The notes under the pieces: generated by a model
The model's input: only the letters and a program-made list of their open reading frames with translations
The model's database searches: none
Told to the model about the DNA's origin: nothing
Assembly (NCBI RefSeq): GCF_005405485.1
Contig: NZ_BJED01000015.1
Span: forward strand, 62,001 to 126,000
DNA from: Enterococcus hulanensis
GTDB taxonomy: Bacteria > Bacillota > Bacilli > Lactobacillales > Enterococcaceae
Length of the DNA: 64,000 bases
Direction of reading: 5' to 3'
Shown here: positions 40,530 to 48,498 of the stretch, piece after piece
Layout of the letters: each line of letters opens with the position of its first letter
How positions within the stretch are numbered: the stretch's first letter is position 1
Program-made: the position numbers and the translations under genes

Positions 40530-42539
40530 ATGAAAAAGTTAGGTATGAAGTTGGTTGTTTTATTGTTTTGCTGCAACATCGTTTTAGGCGGAGGAGCTTC
40601 GGCATTAAGTGCGTATGCAGCTGAGGACAACACGAGTCGAGCGAGCGAAGCGGTCGAAACGTGGATGCCTGATCCAAATCTAAGAAAAGCGGTCGCCTAT
40701 TATTTGGGAGAGATCGATCCCAGTCAGATAACCAAAGAGGCGATGGCGAGTTTGAATATGCTTACCTTCGACCAATACACCTTAGATATTCCGGAAGGGA
40801 CGGTCATTGATTTTACAGGACTGGAATATGCCGGTGAGCTACTGACTCTTGATACGACCTATATCGTTGCTGAAAATGTTCCAACGATCAAAGTAGCAGC
40901 AGATTCGTTTGTGTATGTGATGCCAAATGTATTAAAGCAACTGGAAAATTCAGGTAATGTTGCACAGCTGCAAATTGGCAATCGCAACGACGATGGTGTT
41001 CCGGCTAGTGAGCTTGTTGGTTTAGGAGAGTATATCCATCGTTTAAATCCTACAAACTCTTTGCGAATCCTTTCTAAAGACATGGCGGACTTTTCTTCGA
41101 TCGGAATTCAGTCAGAAGCTTTAACTGAGCTTTGGTCCGCTGAATTTGTTACGCAATCAGAATTAACGCTGCCGAATTTAATGCTGGAAAAAGGTCATAC
41201 TGGAGAGTTTCTCTACAAACAAGAGACACTCAAGGATTTCATGGGAAATTCGCTTCTTTCAAGCACGACACATTCATCACCACCAATGACTTGGTTTTTG
41301 AATGAGGATAAAGAACAAATCACGTATCCAATGGTTGATTACACCGAGGAAGGAATGGAGTTTGAGAGTATTCCTGATGAGGCGGCTTATGTTCGCGTTG
41401 AATTTATGAGACTTCCTACTCGTGCTGGTACGAGGGCATTAGAATATGGGGTTTATAGCTTGCGGGCTTTGATCCCGATCGTAAGATTCCAGCCTGGAGC
41501 TGATGTTACGGTGAAGTATCAGGATGAAGACGGGGAACAAGTTGCTGACGAAGAGCTCTTGACGGGAAATGTTGGAGACACGTATGTTTCCGAACAAAAG
41601 ATTGTTGACGGCTATACCTTCAAAGAAGTCCAAGGCGAACCAACCGGACTGTTTACCGATCAGCCTAAAACAGTCACTTATATCTACACGAAGAACCCTG
41701 AACAAGCAGGAGACGTGACAGTAAAATATCAAGACACAGCAGGAGAAACGATTGCTGACGATGTGCTTTTGACAGGAAATATCGGCGACACGTATGTTTC
41801 CGAACAAAAGACGATTGACGGCTATACGTTTAAAGAAGTCCAAGGCGATCCAACTGGCCCATTCACGAATCAACCGCAAACAGTCACTTACGTGTATAAG
41901 AAAGACACTTCAGCCGAAACTGCGAAAGTCACGGTAAACTATCAGGATGAAGCTGGAAAAGCGCTCGCTGATACTATTACACTGACAGGTGAAGTAGGCG
42001 GAAAATACACCTCTGAACAAAAGGAAATTGCTGGCTACACCTTCAAAGAAGTACGGGGAAATGCAGCCGGCACCTTTACCGCGCAGCCGCAGGAAGTCAC
42101 CTACGTCTATACCAAGGCAACAGTGAAGACCAAAGCTTCGACGGTGACAGCCAAATATCAAGACGAAGACGGCAAGAGCATTTCCGAGGATGTCGTATTA
42201 ACTGGAAATATCGGAGCAGACTACAAGACAGAGCAAAAAACAATTGACGGCTACGACTTCAAGGAAGTAAAAGGAACCGCCGCCGGAAAATTCACGGACA
42301 AAGCACAGCAGGTAGTCTATATATATAAGAAGAAACTCGCTGCTGCTGACGATCCAACGGATACGAATGGCACGACGACCAACGTCCATTCCGTTACCAG
42401 CATCTACGGCTGGCAGGGAAAAATCCTCCCTAAAACTGGGGAAGAAACAAAGCTTTCTCACGTCATGACTTTAGCGGGAATCACGTTGATTTTCGGATTA
42501 GGAAGTTATCTATTTGTACTAAAAAGAAGAAAAAGCTAA
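40530..42539 (+). CDS. LPxTG-anchored adhesin with four MucBP repeats
   Basis: The 669-residue protein has a signal peptide (1 to about 30) and an N-terminal region starting WMPDPNLRKAVAYYLG, the cap found in internalin-like and other enterococcal surface proteins. About 290 residues without clear domains follow. Four MucBP repeats come next (about 324-387, 395-456, 467-527 and 537-600), each with VxVKYQDxxG...GYTFKEV. LPKTGE starts at 633, followed by a hydrophobic helix and KRRKS. MucBP domains often bind mucin or act as stalks. AAAGGAG precedes the ATG and a terminator follows. Confidence 0.93.
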   Translation: MKKLGMKLVVLLFCCNIVLGGGASALSAYAAEDNTSRASEAVETWMPDPNLRKAVAYYLGEIDPSQITKEAMASLNMLTFDQYTLDIPEGTVIDFTGLEYAGELLTLDTTYIVAENVPTIKVAADSFVYVMPNVLKQLENSGNVAQLQIGNRNDDGVPASELVGLGEYIHRLNPTNSLRILSKDMADFSSIGIQSEALTELWSAEFVTQSELTLPNLMLEKGHTGEFLYKQETLKDFMGNSLLSSTTHSSPPMTWFLNEDKEQITYPMVDYTEEGMEFESIPDEAAYVRVEFMRLPTRAGTRALEYGVYSLRALIPIVRFQPGADVTVKYQDEDGEQVADEELLTGNVGDTYVSEQKIVDGYTFKEVQGEPTGLFTDQPKTVTYIYTKNPEQAGDVTVKYQDTAGETIADDVLLTGNIGDTYVSEQKTIDGYTFKEVQGDPTGPFTNQPQTVTYVYKKDTSAETAKVTVNYQDEAGKALADTITLTGEVGGKYTSEQKEIAGYTFKEVRGNAAGTFTAQPQEVTYVYTKATVKTKASTVTAKYQDEDGKSISEDVVLTGNIGADYKTEQKTIDGYDFKEVKGTAAGKFTDKAQQVVYIYKKKLAAADDPTDTNGTTTNVHSVTSIYGWQGKILPKTGEETKLSHVMTLAGITLIFGLGSYLFVLKRRKS

Positions 42540-42548
42540 TTAAAAAGG

Positions 42549-42578
42549 AAGCCGCGACAAATTTGTCGGGCTTCTTTT
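42549..42578. terminator. Terminator between MucBP adhesin and TetR gene
   Basis: AAGCCgCGACAAATTTGTCGgGCTT is followed by CTTTT. It lies between convergent genes. Confidence 0.8.
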
Positions 42579-42581
42579 GCT

Positions 42582-43229
42582 TTACTTAGGATCAACGCGG
42601 TAGAGCTGGTCGAATTGTTGGATATGGTTTTCTAAATAGGTGAGGTTCTCCTGAACCAGATCGGGGCGGATGTCACAGCGCCGAATAAGAAAGTGCATCG
42701 GTGCATAAAAGTGCATAGCGGTAGTGTAGGGGTCCGCCTTAATAAAGGTTCCTTGCTGGATCAACTCGTTAAACAGGGAAGTCAGGTAGTGCATGGGGGA
42801 ATCAAAGAACAATTCGTTGTATAGATCGCCGGCGAATTTTTGGATATGCTGTTCAGAAACAAGCAGCTTTCTGATTTTGGCCGCCGTTTCATCCGTTAAA
42901 TAGAAGATAAACGCATCAACAAACATTTCTGTCAGGTCCTCTGCCGATATATCTACATACAAGCCTTCCGTCTCAAGGGCCAATGGCAAAAGATAGGTAT
43001 CGTTCGCCTCATTTAAAATCTCAGCCGCCTCAATCAAGATCGTATCGAAGATTTCTTGCTTGCTCTTATAGTGGTTGTAAAGCGAGCTGTCCTTGATGCC
43101 TACAGCTTGCGCGATCTCTTTTACGGATACACCGTCATAACCATGCTCAGAAAAGAGCGTTAAAGCCTCTTGCCAGATCCGTTCTTTCGTATTCTTTATA
43201 ATCGTTGCCTCCTTTGACAGCTTTTCCAT
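42582..43229 (-). CDS. TetR/AcrR-family regulator
   Basis: Residues about 14-60 are a TetR HTH (IWQEALTLFSEHGYDGVSVK, EIAQAVGIKDSSLYNHYKSK). The rest is the helical ligand-binding domain. The 215-codon frame opens with ATG 43227-43229, but no ribosome binding site precedes that ATG. A perfect AAAGGAGG lies inside the frame, eight bases before an ATT-ATA pair, so a rare ATT start (about codon 10) is possible. Upstream, AGTAT...TACT words (about 43320-43335) may be its operator. The target is unclear; the ring-cleavage-type gene at 43479 is a neighbour on the same strand. Confidence 0.87.
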   Translation of the reverse strand: MEKLSKEATIIKNTKERIWQEALTLFSEHGYDGVSVKEIAQAVGIKDSSLYNHYKSKQEIFDTILIEAAEILNEANDTYLLPLALETEGLYVDISAEDLTEMFVDAFIFYLTDETAAKIRKLLVSEQHIQKFAGDLYNELFFDSPMHYLTSLFNELIQQGTFIKADPYTTAMHFYAPMHFLIRRCDIRPDLVQENLTYLENHIQQFDQLYRVDPK

Positions 43230-43430
43230 AAATTAATTATTACAAAAAAACTTAGTTCGCTGAATATTCAATAATCGCGTGGTATTTGATGTCGTATATA
43301 CAAGATTATAAATACATTTAGTATCATATATACTAATAAAATTTTGCATTGTCAATGGTTAGCGGGTGTGAGTATAAACGATTAATTAGGTGGAGTGTAA
43401 TAATTTGCGGCTGTCGTGGCGGACAAAACA

Positions 43431-43472
43431 AAAAAGCATGGAGTGAACGAACTCACGTCATTCCATGCTTTG
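43431..43472 (-). terminator. Terminator after 43479-44366 gene
   Basis: AAAGCATGGA pairs with TCCATGCTTT around an inner hairpin (with GTGA/TCAC-type pairing), and there is a U-run on the minus strand. Confidence 0.8.
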
Positions 43473-43478
43473 GATTTA

Positions 43479-44366
43479 TTAGCTTTCTGGATAGAGATTC
43501 GCTTCGATCTCCGCCCGCTGATCCGCTAAAAACGGCGGCAGGACAAAATTTGTGCCTAAGCTTTCTAAGGATTCATCGATCGTAAAGCCGGGAGTAAGCG
43601 TAGCGAATTCCATCCGATTCCCGCCAGGCTCACGAATATAAAGGCTCTTAAAGTACTCGCGGGAAACCATTTTTTCGATCTGCCAGCCTTGTTTCTCGGC
43701 GCGACGATAAAGCTCATCCAGCGCCGCATCATCCGCGACCGCAAAGGCGATGTGATCCACACTGCCTCGCCCCATATGCGTAGGCTCATCCGAATCAGTC
43801 GGCAAAATCTCAAGAAAGTCCGTATTATTTAACTGAATACGTCGATCAATCGTTGACCAACCCAGAAAATGTTCAAAAAATTCGCTCGTTGCCTGCGGCT
43901 CCTTCACATGAATCTGGCTAGAATTCAAGCCTAAAATCTGTTTATCCGCGGGAATCTCATTTTCGACCTGCTGCTCTGGCGCTAACGGCGGCAAATCCGT
44001 TTCTGTCAAAACAACCGCCACCTGATCCGCATCAAAGAAGTGTAATTGCCGTCCATTGATCGTATAGTCGACCTGATAACGAGCCAAGCGCTCTTGCCAA
44101 TAAGCCAAACTATTTTGCGGCAGCTTCAAACCGATCGTCGCGATAAAATTCCGATTCTCATAGCGATGTCCCAAATGCGGCACGATAAAAAACGTCACGA
44201 CACTGCCAGGCGAACCTTGATAATCACCATAATAGTAATGAAGCATCCGATGATTCTCCTGATTGACCGTGTTTTTAACAAATCGCAGCCCTAAAATTTC
44301 GGTATAGAAGCGCACATTTTCCTGCCAATCTTTGGTTAGTAATGAAATGTGGTGAAATGCTGCCAT
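43479..44366 (-). CDS. Two-module VOC ring-cleaving dioxygenase family protein
   Basis: The start is placed at ATG 44364-44366 (GAGGGATTCTC upstream). The 295-residue protein contains two VOC modules, beginning FHHISLLTKDWQENVRFYTE and SSQIHVKEPQATSEFFEHFLG. It has His residues at about 5 and 152 and Glu near the end of module 2 (RMEFATLTPG), a typical HHE metal site. This is the MhqO/YkcA-like group, linked in Bacillus to detoxification of hydroquinones and catechols. A terminator follows. The neighbouring MarR and flavodoxin genes fit a quinone-response role. Confidence 0.85.
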   Translation of the reverse strand: MAAFHHISLLTKDWQENVRFYTEILGLRFVKNTVNQENHRMLHYYYGDYQGSPGSVVTFFIVPHLGHRYENRNFIATIGLKLPQNSLAYWQERLARYQVDYTINGRQLHFFDADQVAVVLTETDLPPLAPEQQVENEIPADKQILGLNSSQIHVKEPQATSEFFEHFLGWSTIDRRIQLNNTDFLEILPTDSDEPTHMGRGSVDHIAFAVADDAALDELYRRAEKQGWQIEKMVSREYFKSLYIREPGGNRMEFATLTPGFTIDESLESLGTNFVLPPFLADQRAEIEANLYPES

Positions 44367-44485
44367 GAGAATCCCTCGCTTTTTACTTACTTTTGATAAG
44401 TATAAATGGAAAGACTTTTTTAGACAAGCCAAGCGACTTTGCATCGAAAAGGAATATTCTTTATAACTCTTTTTGAAGCAGGGGC

Positions 44486-44923
44486 TTACGTTTCTTTTAA
44501 CAAGCTTATCGCTGCCTCTATTTTTTGAATGTCGATTCCTCTTAATTCTTGGTCTTCTTTTAAGGGAAGCCAGTGCTGCTTATACCCGCCAAATGATTCT
44601 GCAAATAGGGCGTGTTCACGCAGCTCTGGTTTAAAGACTTTATTGAGAATTTCCTCGACTGATTTAGGTTTTCCATTACAAATAAAAAGCGCCAACTCTT
44701 TTGTCAGCAGCACCGCCAAATTTTCTTTCAAAAAATCCCTCATTGGTTTATAGATGGTATTATTTTTCACACCAGCGCCTAAAATAATTCTGTCGTAGTC
44801 CTGTAAATTAAAGGAGTCTGTTTCTAGGTTATAGAGATCGCAAGCAGGAAGCTCCTTTTGGATAAGTTTTGCACATTCGAAGCTTGCACCGCTGTTGGTC
44901 GCATACACAATAATTGTTTTCAA
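44486..44923 (-). CDS. Flavodoxin-domain protein (protoporphyrinogen oxidase HemG-like)
   Basis: The 145-residue protein starts KTIIVYATNSGASFECAKLI, where ATNSG matches the FMN-phosphate loop TxTGxT in modified form. It has DRIILGAGVKNNTIYKPMRD, the segment seen in the flavodoxin_5 (HemG-like) group. It is of single-domain length. These proteins carry FMN and pass electrons to small molecules, perhaps quinones. It is divergent from the MarR gene at 45049, with a palindrome between them (44985-45023), so MarR control is likely. Confidence 0.8.
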   Translation of the reverse strand: MKTIIVYATNSGASFECAKLIQKELPACDLYNLETDSFNLQDYDRIILGAGVKNNTIYKPMRDFLKENLAVLLTKELALFICNGKPKSVEEILNKVFKPELREHALFAESFGGYKQHWLPLKEDQELRGIDIQKIEAAISLLKET

Positions 44924-44984
44924 GCTGAATCCTTTCTAAGCCCCGCTTTGCTATTTTCAAGAAGATTTGATAAGATAAAAAAAG

Positions 44985-45023
44985 TTTATCTCTTTTGAAG
45001 AGTATCTTGATAAACGAGATAAA
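44985..45023. promoter_or_regulatory. MarR-type operator and promoter between divergent genes
   Basis: TTTATCTC (44985-44992) and its exact complement GAGATAAA (45016-45023) form a widely spaced inverted repeat with internal TATCTTGATA. A candidate forward promoter, TTGAAG (44995-45000), 17 bases, GATAAA (45018-45023), overlaps it, so a bound MarR dimer would block transcription of its own gene and probably the flavodoxin gene. Confidence 0.55.
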
Positions 45024-45048
45024 ATCAGTATAGGATGGAGAATTGATA

Positions 45049-45519
45049 ATGTCAATAAATCAACAACCAGACGACTATCAAGAATTTACGAAAACACTTA
45101 GAAAGTTCGGTGTGAAGAACATTTTAAATCAGCAGCAAATCGCCTCTGCACTTCATATTTCCAACTATGATTTTATTACGATTCAGATATTGGAGGAGAC
45201 AGGAGCAATCACAGCAGGGGAGCTTGCCAAACGCACTAGTTTATCGACCGGATCAGTCACCGCATTAATTGACCGTTTGGAAAAGGCGAACTTCGTCAAA
45301 AGAGAGCTGGACACTAAAGACCGACGGAAGGTGAATATCGTTCCGATCTATGACGAACGTAAAGATGTTCAGACACTTTATGAACCTCTGAATGAATCAA
45401 TGTTAGCGCTGATCCAATCCTATGATGAAACAACCAGAGCTCAGATCATTGATTTTTTGTCAAAAGCAAGCGATGTGTTAGAAGAATCCAAGCAGCAGGT
45501 AAAAGATCTGAAGCTTTAG
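45049..45519 (+). CDS. MarR-family regulator
   Basis: The start is ATG 45049 behind GGATGGAGAA; a TTG six bases upstream is less likely. The 156-residue protein has the MarR winged helix: DFITIQILEETGAITAGELA, KRTSLSTGSVTALIDRLEKA and the wing VKRELDTKDRRKVNIVPI with the usual D..D.R. MarR proteins respond to phenols, quinones or oxidants. It is divergent from the flavodoxin gene and near two ring-cleavage-type VOC genes. A strong bidirectional terminator follows. Confidence 0.92.
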   Translation: MSINQQPDDYQEFTKTLRKFGVKNILNQQQIASALHISNYDFITIQILEETGAITAGELAKRTSLSTGSVTALIDRLEKANFVKRELDTKDRRKVNIVPIYDERKDVQTLYEPLNESMLALIQSYDETTRAQIIDFLSKASDVLEESKQQVKDLKL

Positions 45520-45573
45520 TCCGATCGTTAGTGTAGGGTAGCAACGTGACCTAAATAATAGATCGTATAATTC

Positions 45574-45617
45574 AAAGAGCTGGCTTCCCTTGTTGAACAA
45601 GAGGAAGCCAGCTCTTT
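45574..45617. terminator. Bidirectional terminator
   Basis: AAAGAGCTGGCTTCC and GGAAGCCAGCTCTTT form a perfect 15-bp stem around a 14-base loop, between convergent genes. Confidence 0.9.
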
Positions 45618-45658
45618 CTCGCTTAAAAAAAATTCATGAGGAACTGGAAACCGTAGAA

Positions 45659-46150
45659 TCAATTTATTGGAATATAGATATCGGTAAAGCTCCTATCCTT
45701 AAAATTTTTCGGCGGTTCAGTTACAAATAGTTCGAAAGGTACAGCATCGCGCGCCTTTTTTTCGTCTTTAAAGAGCCATTCTTGATACATGTATTGCCAA
45801 GCATCCCCGTATTCTTTTGCGGATAATTCAAAATGCCCCACTCCGAACTTGCCTGAGATACTAGACAAACAGATATTGCCGCGCTCTTCTACTACTGCAT
45901 CGTTTGGGATAGTCATGGCTACACTTGTCCGCAGGTTCTTCTCATCTGTAATAAATGGATTATCATCGTAGATTGTTAGTACCTTGGTTTTATTTGGGAT
46001 GATGAGATTATTTTCTGTTGCGAATTGAAAAAGTTCGTTAAACAGTTTTCGGCTTTGCTTCCTGAATTCCGCGTAGCTTCCTCTGAAACGAATATAGATG
46101 ATTCTCAAGTCATCTAAGCTTTCTGTTGTAATACTTGTAGGTTCAATCAT
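45659..46150 (-). CDS. GyrI-like (AraC effector-binding) domain protein
   Basis: The 163-residue protein starts at ATG 46148-46150 behind GGAGGGCG. An alternative ATG 36 bases upstream overlaps the stop of the AraC gene as TAATG. It matches the GyrI-like small-molecule-binding fold (LDDLRIIYIRFRGSYAEFRK, FGVGHFELSAKEYGDAWQYM, FELFVTEPP). In most relatives this domain is fused behind an AraC-type DNA-binding domain; here it is a separate gene directly downstream of one. The two products probably act together as a ligand-responsive activator. Confidence 0.82.
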   Translation of the reverse strand: MIEPTSITTESLDDLRIIYIRFRGSYAEFRKQSRKLFNELFQFATENNLIIPNKTKVLTIYDDNPFITDEKNLRTSVAMTIPNDAVVEERGNICLSSISGKFGVGHFELSAKEYGDAWQYMYQEWLFKDEKKARDAVPFELFVTEPPKNFKDRSFTDIYIPIN

Positions 46151-46185
46151 TTTTACGCCCTCCATCTTCGTTAAGAATAACTCCA

Positions 46186-46563
46186 TTATTTCATGCTTTT
46201 ATTGAAACCTCTTGTCATTTCTTGCTGTTTCCGATAGTTTGAGGGGTTGATTCCGAAATGTTTTTTGAAAGCTCTGCTGAAAGAACTGGCATCGTTATAC
46301 CCATATTTCAAAGCAATTTCGGTTAGTGAGATGGAGGAAGCGACAGATAGAAAAATAGCTGCACGCTCTAACTTGAATCTTGTTACAAATTCCTTCAATG
46401 TTTCGGAAGAATATTTTTTAAAGATTCGGTGGAAATGAAACGCTGAGAAGTGAGCGTTATTAGCTAGATCGCTTAAAGATATTGGCTCTGCGAGATGTCG
46501 TTCAATGTAATCTTCGGTTTTATTGATTAACCGTATATAGCTTTGTTCTGTTGACTCTTCCAC
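46186..46563 (-). CDS. AraC-type DNA-binding protein
   Basis: The 125-residue protein is almost only the double-HTH AraC domain: EDYIERHLAEPISLSDLANN, AHFSAFHFHRIFKKYSSETL, then ISLTEIALKYGYNDASSFSR and AFKKHFGINPSNYRK. There is no sensor domain, and the adjacent gene encodes the GyrI-like domain usually fused to it. AAAGGAGAG precedes the start. The pair is either a natural gene split or the result of a stop mutation in a fused ancestor; the presence of a second ribosome binding site supports a stable split. Confidence 0.88.
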   Translation of the reverse strand: MEESTEQSYIRLINKTEDYIERHLAEPISLSDLANNAHFSAFHFHRIFKKYSSETLKEFVTRFKLERAAIFLSVASSISLTEIALKYGYNDASSFSRAFKKHFGINPSNYRKQQEMTRGFNKSMK

Positions 46564-46814
46564 AACCTTGCTCTCCTTTAAGTGATTTCTTTATTCCATT
46601 ATAGAAGACTATCCTCCTTTTTCGAAATAAAAAAAGTTGGAAAGGATCGTTCTTCTTTTGTTTAGGTAAAGAAGATCATTTTTTTAACTTATTTAACGGA
46701 TAACAGATTAATGATAAGCTGGAAATTTTACTTACAAATAGTAAGATGTTATGGTGAACTCAAGAAACTAATAGAGAGACTTCACTTGAGTTATCTCATT
46801 CAAGAGGATTTACC

Positions 46815-47675
46815 ATGACAGTGATTATTCCAACCTTTCAATTAAACGCCGCTGCCCACATCGGACGAGTAGCCTTGAAAGTAGCAGACTTAGAAAAAAT
46901 GACCCATTTTTACCAAGAAGTGATTGGCTTACAAATTTTAGACCAGACCGCAGCTCAAAGTACTTTAGGCATCGGCAATACAGTTTTACTAGAATTGCAT
47001 AAAGTACAGAACCCTCTGCCGGTGACACCAAAAACAGGCTTGTACCATGTGGCTTTCTTATTGCCAAGTCGTAAGGATCTGGGCAATACCCTACGCCACT
47101 ATTTACAAACCAACGCCCCTTTAATCGGCGCCAGCGATCACGGCTATAGTGAAGCCTTGTATCTCAATGATCCAGAGGGCAATGGCATCGAAGTCTACCA
47201 TGACAAACCACGAAGCGAGTGGGATATTCGTGAAGATGGTGAGATCGTAGGTATCACACTTGAGATGGATGCAGAAGGAGTGGTTGCTGCGGGTGACGGT
47301 ACTTGGGAAGGATTTCCAGTGGGGACGACGGTCGGACACGTTCACTTAAAAGTAGCCGATCTGCACCAAACAGAAAAATTTTTCACCGAAGTCTTAGGCT
47401 TATCCTTGAAAAATAATTTTGGGCATCAAGCCAAATTTTTTGCCACGGGGGATTACCATCATCACGTCGGGTCCAACATCTGGATGGGAAAAAATATTCC
47501 GGCGATGACAGAGCAGGACTTAGGATTAGATTATTTCAGCTTTTTAGTACCAGATCAAGCCGAGCTGGATCGTTTAGAAAATCACTGGAATAACCAGATA
47601 GAATATACCAAGGATGAGAGCGGCAGTTTATGGCTCGTTGATCCAAATGGAATTAAGCTGAAGTTTGAGAAATAG
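46815..47675 (+). CDS. Two-module VOC protein, catechol 2,3-dioxygenase type
   Basis: The 286-residue protein has two VOC modules starting IGRVALKVADLEKMTHFYQE and VGHVHLKVADLHQTEKFFTE. It ends LWLVDPNGIKLKFEK, with conserved His in HVHL and Glu in the final strand as possible metal ligands. YHHHVGSNIW is the segment seen in the CatE/YfiE group of Firmicute catechol dioxygenases. Its gene is divergent from the AraC/GyrI pair, which may control it. It ends in a perfect terminator. Confidence 0.87.
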   Translation: MTVIIPTFQLNAAAHIGRVALKVADLEKMTHFYQEVIGLQILDQTAAQSTLGIGNTVLLELHKVQNPLPVTPKTGLYHVAFLLPSRKDLGNTLRHYLQTNAPLIGASDHGYSEALYLNDPEGNGIEVYHDKPRSEWDIREDGEIVGITLEMDAEGVVAAGDGTWEGFPVGTTVGHVHLKVADLHQTEKFFTEVLGLSLKNNFGHQAKFFATGDYHHHVGSNIWMGKNIPAMTEQDLGLDYFSFLVPDQAELDRLENHWNNQIEYTKDESGSLWLVDPNGIKLKFEK

Positions 47676-47680
47676 AAATA

Positions 47681-47721
47681 AGAGGCTGAGCCATTCCTAC
47701 TAAATGAATGGCTCAGCCTCT
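47681..47721 (+). terminator. Terminator after the catechol-dioxygenase-type gene
   Basis: AGAGGCTGAGCCATTC pairs perfectly (16 bp) with GAATGGCTCAGCCTCT. Confidence 0.8.
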
Positions 47722-47744
47722 GTTAGTTACCAACACGTGATCGA

Positions 47745-47897
47745 TCATTTTGATAATGGTCGGCCGCGTTTATTTTGTACATGGGGAACATTTTGTTTTC
47801 CCGACACTTTATTTTTAGAGTGCTGCTGCGAGCGTTCGAACGCTCTTTTTTTCTTCTCATGAAGCAAATCCTCCAGCTTCGCCTTTGACTGTGTCAT
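47745..47897 (-). CDS. Small basic protein (50 aa)
   Basis: A 50-codon frame starts at ATG 47895-47897 with GGAGGAATCTTC directly upstream. The product MTQSKAKLEDLLHEKKKRAF... is highly basic and ends NKRGRPLSK, where RGRP resembles an AT-hook-like minor-groove motif. It is too short for standard gene calling. It lies downstream of the CD3324-family gene on the same strand but behind that gene's terminator. No family is known. Confidence 0.5.
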   Translation of the reverse strand: MTQSKAKLEDLLHEKKKRAFERSQQHSKNKVSGKQNVPHVQNKRGRPLSK

Positions 47898-48032
47898 GAA
47901 GATTCCTCCTTTCAGTGAAATTTGCGATTAGCAATCCGTAATAAATCTCATCTGAATCAAATCCTTTCGTTGTTCTACCTTTAGTATAAAAGAGAAATCC
48001 GTAGACGGAGGAACGCTCTTTTATATAAAAAA

Positions 48033-48059
48033 AGAAAGAGCCTGAAGTCGGCTCTTTCT
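48033..48059 (-). terminator. Terminator after CD3324-family gene
   Basis: AGAAAGAGCC/GGCTCTTTCT is followed on the minus strand by a U-run. It abuts the stop codon. Confidence 0.75.
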
Positions 48060-48334
48060 TAACATCGTTTTTTCATTGTGCGAATGATTCGCTGGATACT
48101 CTTGATATCCAAATAATAGCTGCCAGCCAGCTCACGCGTACTTTTTCCCATCTGATATTCCTGATAGATTTGTTGGTTTCGTCGCTGAAGCATTTCTTTA
48201 CTAGCAGTTTTGCTGCCCCAGGGCAAGCGGTCCTTTGGTCTCTTTGGAATATAAAGGACGGTACCATTCACATATTTTTGGATCTCTTTTACGATTTCCT
48301 CTGGTAGAAGTTCGAATGCGTTTTGATAAGCCAT
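48059..48334 (-). CDS. CD3324-family HTH protein
   Basis: The 91-residue protein opens MAYQNAFELLPEEIVKEIQK YVNG and has WGSKT, RRNQQIYQEYQMGKSTRELA and a C-terminal HTH ending YLDIKSIQRIIRTMKKRC. This is the pattern of the small CD3324 family found in Firmicutes, of unknown targets. AGGAGGATAAGA is its ribosome binding site. Upstream there is an eight-codon mini-frame and a perfect 10-bp hairpin, which may regulate it. Confidence 0.8.
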   Translation of the reverse strand: MAYQNAFELLPEEIVKEIQKYVNGTVLYIPKRPKDRLPWGSKTASKEMLQRRNQQIYQEYQMGKSTRELAGSYYLDIKSIQRIIRTMKKRC

Positions 48335-48369
48335 TTCTTATCCTCCTAATAAAATAATCTTTAGGATTC

Positions 48370-48407
48370 AGCAAAAGCTATTCAAGCATTCCTGCCAAGC
48401 TTTTGCT
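48370..48407 (-). repeat. Leader hairpin of the CD3324-family gene
   Basis: AGCAAAAGCT (48370-48379) and AGCTTTTGCT (48398-48407) form a perfect 10-bp stem with an 18-base loop, between the mini-frame at 48406-48432 and the ribosome binding site of the gene. It has no T-run. Confidence 0.6.
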
Positions 48408-48432
48408 AGGCTTCTAAAATAATTACTCCCAT
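48406..48432 (-). CDS. Possible leader mini-gene (8 aa)
   Basis: AAAGGAG correctly spaced before ATG opens MGVIILEA and a stop. The stop codon touches the first arm of the hairpin 48370-48407. An extended -10 promoter (TGCTATAAT on the minus strand, about 48462-48470) lies upstream. The layout resembles a translated leader that controls a downstream gene, but no specific codon run is present. Confidence 0.35.
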   Translation of the reverse strand: MGVIILEA

Positions 48433-48498
48433 GATAATGCTCCTTTCTGGTACTAGTTAAATTATAGCATATCAACTGTGAGCAACCGTTGCATTCTA

